Source of the DNA: Flavobacteriales bacterium
Lineage (GTDB): Bacteria; Bacteroidota; Bacteroidia; Flavobacteriales_D; Sanyastnellaceae
DNA: 64,000 nt
NCBI GenBank assembly: GCA_947466425.1
Contig: CANIBZ010000001.1
Location: 62,001 to 126,000 of the forward strand
Direction: 5' to 3'
Part shown: positions 58,462-64,000 of the stretch, piece after piece
How positions within the stretch are numbered: the first letter of the stretch is position 1
How the letters are laid out: the number at the start of each line of letters is the position of its first letter
Position numbers and translations under genes: made by a program
The notes under the pieces: model-generated
What the model was told of the DNA's origin: nothing
The model's database searches: none
What the model saw: the letters and a program-made list of their open reading frames with translations, nothing else

Positions 58462-61400
58462 GTGAAGTTAAAATACTGCCAAAATATAGTTTTGAGAAAT
58501 AGTCTTGCGCTACTTTTTATGTTGTTTGCAACAGGGGGTGTGCTGTTTGGGCAGTGTCCTACAGTTTCTATATACTATAACAATGCAGCAGTAAACAACA
58601 ATACGCTCAGCGTATGTCAGGGGAATTCAATATCGTTGTCTGCCAATATAAGTAGCTTACCCACGGGTGCTACTGCTTCATCTTATCAATGGTACACCAC
58701 AAGCGGTCCGATATCCGGACAAACAAGTTCATCCCTTACGCTTACAAATGTCCAGAACTCTAATGATATCAATTATTGGTGTGTAGTGACATTCTCTGGA
58801 TTGACAGGTTGCACGGTAAATTCGTCTACTTCGAGTTTACTTGACTTGAATGTTTACAACCCTAACTTGAATGCTGGAAATAATCAGTGTGTACTCACGG
58901 GAAATTTTGATTTAAATGCCACGTTAACCAATTTGAGTGGATTAACTAACGGCACATATAGTTGGACAGGTCCAAATAATTATAGTTCTAGTGTGTTAGA
59001 TCCACCTGCCTTTGCGGCCACATCGGCTAATGCAGGTACATACAACCTTACTTACACCAACGGTGCATGCATTCTTACCGATGCGTTGAATTTGGTTTAC
59101 TTACCAGGTTTTTCTGTAGATGCTGGACCAACTACCGCATTGGTATGTTCAGGTGGAACTTTTACTCAAACAGCCACCGTTACCAACGGACTTGCAAACG
59201 TATCCTATCAATGGGTGAATCCTTCAGGTAATAATGTGGGAAGCGGCGCCACGTTAAACCTATCCAACATAGGAAATAATCAAATAGGAAGTTACACCGT
59301 AACAGCCACAAGTGGCGGGTGCAGTGTATCTGATGTGATTACGCTTGAAACGGTTACCCCTGCGCTTTCAAGTACCTTTTGGGATGCAACCTCAAATATG
59401 TTCAAGCGATGTCTTACAGGTGGAGCAACTGCTGGATCTATTGTTTTTACCGAAAACACCCCAGATACTTATAATTCGGCCATTTCTAATTATTCTATTA
59501 ACTGGGGGGACGGTACTTCAACTGTAGTTTCATCTACGGTGCCATGGACTGCATCGGGAGCTCAAGTGAGTACCTCAGATGATAACTGGGGCTCCATTAC
59601 GCACTCGTATGCTGCAGGCCAGTATACGTTGGTTTACACACTCACTACATCTACCGGTTGTACCATCGTGCGCAACTATACGGTTTTTGTCGGATCTACG
59701 CCAGCCTCGCCTGGAGTTTCTTTTCCCGCGAATGCTTCATCTTGCGCCCCTGTAACACTGCCTATTACGCTAAGTAATTTCAGCAATAATCCAACAGGTA
59801 CAACATATGTTTTAACATTTAACGATAACTCAACTCCCCAGACATTTACACAACAAACCATTCCAACTGTAATTAATCACACTTTTACTACTTCTTCATG
59901 TGGTTTTACTTCTGGTGGTTTACCAAATGTTTTTGGAGCAACACTTATCGCCACAAATCCATGTGGACAGGCCTCTGGAAGTGCTTCAAACTTGCAGGTT
60001 TCAATTGCACCAACTGCTGCAATTACGGGGTCAATCGGTGCCTGTGTAGGAACAACTGTTTTGTTTAACAACACATCCGATCCTGGAGAGACTGTAAACG
60101 GTGCTAGTTGCGGATCTGATTACGGATTCGTCTGGGAAGTACTTGACGCTTCTGGAAATGTGATTGCACCTGGTTCTGAATATTCTCTTTTGTCGGGTTT
60201 GTTGGGTAGTAATTTTGCTGATCCGAATGATTATTTGCTTTGGACCAATGGCTCTGTGCAATTGGGTCTTGCGTTTAATACCTCGGGAACATATACCGTT
60301 CGTTTAAAAGCACGGAATAGTTGTCCAAATGAAAGCCTTGATTCACAAACCGTTTGTGTAACAGCGCCATTGCAACCCTCATTTATTGCGGCAAGTCCGG
60401 TGTGTCCTGGAACAAGTGTGCTCATGGATAATACCACACAAATTCCAAGTCCAAGCTGTGGTACAAATACGTGGAATTGGACAGTTACCCCAGTTACAGG
60501 TTGGGCGTTCGATCCCAATTTTAGTTCAACAGCTAGCTCGGAGGACCCACACATTATATTCAACACACCAGGAACCTATAACATTACTCTTACGGCATCT
60601 AATTCCATCTGCGGAGTGGCATTGCCAGTAACTCAGACGGTCATTGTTCAGCCTATACCTTTGGCGGCATTACCGGCTGATATTCAGGGGTGTAGCTCCC
60701 CATCTAACCCCTACACGGTTACCTTTAACCCAACTACCAACGCATCTCAATTTACAGGTAATATCAATTACATCTGGCAAATAAATCCGCCAACAGGTTA
60801 CACATTTTTGGGAAATACAAATAGTTCATCGCTGAATCCAATAGTACAATTCAATAATCCGGGCTCATACAATGTAACCTTTACAATGCAAACGGTTTGT
60901 GGTCCAGACGACGATGAGCAGGTGATTAATGTCATTGTCCCTCCTAGTATTTTAGAAGTAACGGATGTTGTTTCGGGTTGTACGAATGCAACACCTAACG
61001 GATTTGTTGTAAATCCAACTGCTCAGGTTAATGGCGGTGGTGCAAATGCCTTGACTTATGTGTGGAGTGTTCAACCCCCCACGGGATGGGTATATACAAA
61101 TGGAACGAATGCGAATTCGGTGAATCCTCAGATGACTTTCAATTCAGTTGGAAATTATGTTTTATCCCTAGTTCTTCAGAACTTGTGTGGCTCTGATACC
61201 ATAACAGATCTTTTTGAAGTTGTTGGTCCACCTATTGCTTCAATTCCCGAAGCGAATGGTTGCGCAGTATCGGGAACTCCATTCATTTATAATCCTGGAA
61301 CTGGCGGTGTTCCAGCAATATCAGTTTCAAACAACGGTTCGAATATTACACAGTATGCATGGTCTGCTAACCCAACTGCGGGAGTGGTTATAGGAAGTCC

Positions 61401-64000
61401 CAATTCGCCTGCACCAAATATATCGTTTTCCAATCCAGGTGAATTTCAAGTGTCAATGGCTGTAACGAACAGTTGCGGCACAACAACAGTTTCGGACACG
61501 GTTATTGTTCTCGGGTTACCAAACGTAACCATGCCAAGCATTGCGGGTGGTTGCGCGCCTAATAGCCTCAATATTTCATCCAATGCCCCGAATATTACAG
61601 CAGGCGGAGGTACAATACTATGGTATCAATGGAATGTGTTACAAAATGGTATTACACTCATACCAGGAACTGCTTGGATTTATACTTCGGGTAGTCAGAA
61701 CTCTATTTCACCTTCTTTTCAATTTTTATTACCCGGCACTTATCAAGTACAATTGACTGTGGCTAATGAGTGCGGAACGGCCTCTGTTTCATCGAACTCA
61801 TTCGCTATACAATCCGCACCGACTATTTTATTTCCACCTGCCCCAACCTCAACTTGTTCCCCTCTAGTGTTCAATGGCAGTGGAGTTATCATACAGAATA
61901 ATGGAGCATCAATCTTGGCATCTTCTTGGTCTATTACACCAAATGTTGGTTACACTCTTTTACAAGGAACTTTAAACAGTGCAGCTCCTCAAATTCAATT
62001 TAATAATCCGGGAACGTACACCCTGTCTTTAAACGTAACTACAGATTGTGGAACAATTACCGGGCAGCAAACAATAATTGTGAACGGACCTCCGGCATTG
62101 ACTTTGCCTTCGATACCGCCAAATTGTTCACCACTGACATATAATGGCTCCTCCACAATTAGCGCGAATGGTAGTCCAATAACCTCCTACGGTTGGACTG
62201 TTGCAACTATTCAGGGTGTTGCTATTCAGGAGGGTAATGGATGGAGTTTAACCCAAGGAACATTGTCATCGCCGCAACCCAATTTTAGTTTTAATTCCGC
62301 AGGTACTTATGTAGTTCGTCTGACTGTAAATAATTTGTGCGGAACTGCAACATCACAGACTATAATTACTGTTGCTGCACCTCCAGATATCAGCATTTCT
62401 GCTAGCGATGGGTGCACGCCACTAAATGTGAGTCCAAGTATAACCGTCAACAATGGAGGAGGAACTGGATTAACATACCAGTGGACGGTATTGCAAAATA
62501 CCACTGCAGTATTACCTGGAACAGCATACACCTACCTCAACTCAACCACTGCAACATCCGCACAGCCTCAATTTAACTTCACCCAAGCGGGAACTTATAC
62601 GTTGCAGTTGTCTGTAACGAATCAATGCGGAACAGATATAGCAACTGATCCCGTTGTAATTCAAAGTGCACCAACGGTTACTTTAAGTGCTCCGAACAAT
62701 ACGCAGATTTGTGCACCAGTCTCATACAGTCCTACTGCAACAATAAACAATGGTGGAAGCCCAATAACTTCCTATCAGTGGTTGGTGACTCCAAACAGTG
62801 GATATTCAGTAACTTCAGGTTCGTTGAGTGGCCCTCAGGCTGCATTCCAGTTCACCGTGTCAGGCACGTATACTGTTTCATTAACTGTTATTAACGCCTG
62901 TGGACAGGCAACTACTTTTAAGCAAATTACGGTAAATACGCCTCCTTCTGTGGCTCTCGGAACAGATGCATCGGGTTGCGCTCCATTTGTCTATGCCTTT
63001 TCAGGTGCAAATTCTCCAGTGGTAAATACAGGAGGGTCAACTCCGAACTATCTGTGGAGCGTTAGTCCGAATTCAGGTTATACCTTAACCAGTGGAACTC
63101 TAACGAGTTTATCTCCGGGATTCAATTTCACTCAGGCAGGAAATTATGTGTTGACGTTAACAGTTTCGAACGCTTGTGGAAGCCAGTCTGATGGAATTGC
63201 CATTACAGTTAATCAACCGCCTTTGGTTACAATACCTGCTCTAACTTCAGGATGTATTGTCAACGGTTTATACACTACGAGCATAGTTCCCATTGTAACA
63301 ACTGGTTCCACTGCTCCAGTAACGAATTATGCATGGACTTCGATTCCTTCCCAAAACGTTACATTTAGTATTTTGCCAAACAGTCTGTCCCCAAATACCA
63401 ACGTATCAATTACGGCGGGAGGAACTTATACACTTACATTAACAGCAACGAATGTTTGTGGAAATACTTCAGCAACCCAAAATATTTCGGCAATAGTTCC
63501 ACCAACGGTCTCATTGGCATCAGTTCCGCCGTCTTGTATTCCCTATACCTACGCTCCATTGCCTTTAGTGAACAACGGTGGAGGAACAATTAGCAGTTAC
63601 ACTTGGACCATCACACCGGGAGTTCAGGGGGTTAACTGGTCAATTACTTCAGGAAGCTTAACCTCTGCAAATCCTGTAATTAATTTTTTACTTCCAGGTT
63701 CATATACTGTTATACACAACGTTGTTAATAGCTGTGGAAATGCGAGCGATACAATTACCATCTTAACATCGGGCATTCCTCAATTCACTTTGTCTGACGC
63801 AAATGCAACGCATTGTGCTCCATTTTCTTTTTCTCCTGCAGCGGTTACTATAAATTCAAATAACTCGAGTTTAACCGGCACCTCGTGGAGTGTAAGTCCT
63901 AGCACCGGTTGGGTATTGACATCGGGAAGCTTAAGCTCTGTTTCACCTAATCCAACATTCAACTTCACGCAGAGTGGTATATACACCATAGCATTAACGG
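58462..64000 (+). CDS. Giant secreted PKD-type repeat protein (3' end outside the window)
   Basis: The frame from GTG 58462 stays open to the window end (1846 codons), so the gene is incomplete. The N-terminus (VKLKYCQNIVLRNSLALLF...VLFGQ) is a plausible signal peptide; an upstream in-frame stop (TAA) excludes earlier starts. ATG 58519 would leave a signal without basic residues. An Ig-like and PKD head has NWGDGSTVVS near residue 350. From about 60600 it runs into at least eleven repeats of about 95-98 residues. Each closes with the pattern F-x-x-x-G-x-Y-x-[LV]-x-[LV]-x-[VN]-x-N-x-CG, with Cys-Gly at about 60900, 61190, 61475, 61770, 62050, 62340, 62625, 62900, 63175, 63460 and 63735. A Cys-x-P follows each, so one disulfide per repeat is likely. 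It is probably a T9SS surface adhesin. Confidence 0.85.
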   Translation, partial: MKLKYCQNIVLRNSLALLFMLFATGGVLFGQCPTVSIYYNNAAVNNNTLSVCQGNSISLSANISSLPTGATASSYQWYTTSGPISGQTSSSLTLTNVQNSNDINYWCVVTFSGLTGCTVNSSTSSLLDLNVYNPNLNAGNNQCVLTGNFDLNATLTNLSGLTNGTYSWTGPNNYSSSVLDPPAFAATSANAGTYNLTYTNGACILTDALNLVYLPGFSVDAGPTTALVCSGGTFTQTATVTNGLANVSYQWVNPSGNNVGSGATLNLSNIGNNQIGSYTVTATSGGCSVSDVITLETVTPALSSTFWDATSNMFKRCLTGGATAGSIVFTENTPDTYNSAISNYSINWGDGTSTVVSSTVPWTASGAQVSTSDDNWGSITHSYAAGQYTLVYTLTTSTGCTIVRNYTVFVGSTPASPGVSFPANASSCAPVTLPITLSNFSNNPTGTTYVLTFNDNSTPQTFTQQTIPTVINHTFTTSSCGFTSGGLPNVFGATLIATNPCGQASGSASNLQVSIAPTAAITGSIGACVGTTVLFNNTSDPGETVNGASCGSDYGFVWEVLDASGNVIAPGSEYSLLSGLLGSNFADPNDYLLWTNGSVQLGLAFNTSGTYTVRLKARNSCPNESLDSQTVCVTAPLQPSFIAASPVCPGTSVLMDNTTQIPSPSCGTNTWNWTVTPVTGWAFDPNFSSTASSEDPHIIFNTPGTYNITLTASNSICGVALPVTQTVIVQPIPLAALPADIQGCSSPSNPYTVTFNPTTNASQFTGNINYIWQINPPTGYTFLGNTNSSSLNPIVQFNNPGSYNVTFTMQTVCGPDDDEQVINVIVPPSILEVTDVVSGCTNATPNGFVVNPTAQVNGGGANALTYVWSVQPPTGWVYTNGTNANSVNPQMTFNSVGNYVLSLVLQNLCGSDTITDLFEVVGPPIASIPEANGCAVSGTPFIYNPGTGGVPAISVSNNGSNITQYAWSANPTAGVVIGSPNSPAPNISFSNPGEFQVSMAVTNSCGTTTVSDTVIVLGLPNVTMPSIAGGCAPNSLNISSNAPNITAGGGTILWYQWNVLQNGITLIPGTAWIYTSGSQNSISPSFQFLLPGTYQVQLTVANECGTASVSSNSFAIQSAPTILFPPAPTSTCSPLVFNGSGVIIQNNGASILASSWSITPNVGYTLLQGTLNSAAPQIQFNNPGTYTLSLNVTTDCGTITGQQTIIVNGPPALTLPSIPPNCSPLTYNGSSTISANGSPITSYGWTVATIQGVAIQEGNGWSLTQGTLSSPQPNFSFNSAGTYVVRLTVNNLCGTATSQTIITVAAPPDISISASDGCTPLNVSPSITVNNGGGTGLTYQWTVLQNTTAVLPGTAYTYLNSTTATSAQPQFNFTQAGTYTLQLSVTNQCGTDIATDPVVIQSAPTVTLSAPNNTQICAPVSYSPTATINNGGSPITSYQWLVTPNSGYSVTSGSLSGPQAAFQFTVSGTYTVSLTVINACGQATTFKQITVNTPPSVALGTDASGCAPFVYAFSGANSPVVNTGGSTPNYLWSVSPNSGYTLTSGTLTSLSPGFNFTQAGNYVLTLTVSNACGSQSDGIAITVNQPPLVTIPALTSGCIVNGLYTTSIVPIVTTGSTAPVTNYAWTSIPSQNVTFSILPNSLSPNTNVSITAGGTYTLTLTATNVCGNTSATQNISAIVPPTVSLASVPPSCIPYTYAPLPLVNNGGGTISSYTWTITPGVQGVNWSITSGSLTSANPVINFLLPGSYTVIHNVVNSCGNASDTITILTSGIPQFTLSDANATHCAPFSFSPAAVTINSNNSSLTGTSWSVSPSTGWVLTSGSLSSVSPNPTFNFTQSGIYTIALT

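Noticed and set aside
1-64000. tRNA, rRNA, insertion sequences, prophage, defence islands
   Set aside because: No cloverleaf, rRNA segment, transposase, integrase, phage structural or restriction gene was recognised on either strand.

Overview
The window looks like the chromosome of a gliding or T9SS-bearing Bacteroidota bacterium, most likely of the order Flavobacteriales. The evidence is gldB-gldC, PorP/SprF and OmpA-like type IX secretion partners, several secreted proteins with type A or type B T9SS C-terminal sorting domains, giant PKD/SprB-repeat surface proteins, a Bacteroidota-style mraZ-to-ftsA cluster with an FtsL-like protein and a PASTA-bearing FtsI, and TAnnTTTG-type -7 promoter elements. 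No rRNA, tRNA, insertion sequence, prophage or CRISPR array was seen.

Layout. 1-1057: 3' end of a secreted adhesin. 1068-3197: divergent paaA and paaE without paaBCD. 3201-9994: LRR protein, ribF, hydroxyacyl-CoA dehydrogenase, TPR protein, lipoprotein, serS, rpmA, rplU. 10081-10213: hairpin-repeat array A. 10199-13298: EamA exporter, T9SS cargo, glutaryl-CoA dehydrogenase. 13359-17325: a translationally coupled SGNH-SGNH-MBOAT operon, probably for glycan O-acylation. 17385-21244: rnhA, uridine kinase-like, VWA protein and GH3 protein as an overlapping run. 21248-25093: T9SS cargo, phosphopantetheinyl transferase, ahcY. 25197-25892: a lipoprotein whose linker is hairpin-repeat array B. 25920-31157: SDR, nadE, an outer-membrane barrel, gldB, gldC, engB, hydrolase. 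31389-45485: mraZ rsmH ftsL ftsI murE mraY murD ftsW murG murC ftsQ ftsA, with MraZ boxes over the promoter and no ftsZ after ftsA. 45482-46903: RlmD-type RNA methyltransferase. 46918-47375: hairpin-repeat array C, two halves in opposite orientation. 47407-49788: small DAEYKA-repeat protein, DASS transporter, frameshifted lipoprotein. 49880-58302: DUF4116 protein, OmpA/PD40, PorP/SprF and a 1048-residue PKD/SprB adhesin. 58462 to the end: an incomplete giant PKD-repeat protein on the opposite strand.

The most unusual content is a family of tandem mini-hairpin repeats at three places. The unit is GA-stem-NNN-stem'-A, usually 12 bp with a 3-bp stem. The stem letters vary but stay complementary (TGC/GCA, TAC/GTA, TTC/GAA, TGT/ACA, CGC/GCG), and two units in array A are 16 bp because the stem has grown to 5 bp (TTCAC-GGA-GTGAA). 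This suggests that self-complementarity, rather than the 12-bp period or a protein sequence, is the conserved property. I do not recognise it as a described repeat class.

Functional themes are cell-wall synthesis and division (dcw cluster), surface protein export and gliding (T9SS, Gld), CoA-thioester catabolism (paaA/paaE, hydroxyacyl-CoA and glutaryl-CoA dehydrogenases) and housekeeping translation and nucleotide genes. All functional calls come from reading the translated sequence; no database search was run.
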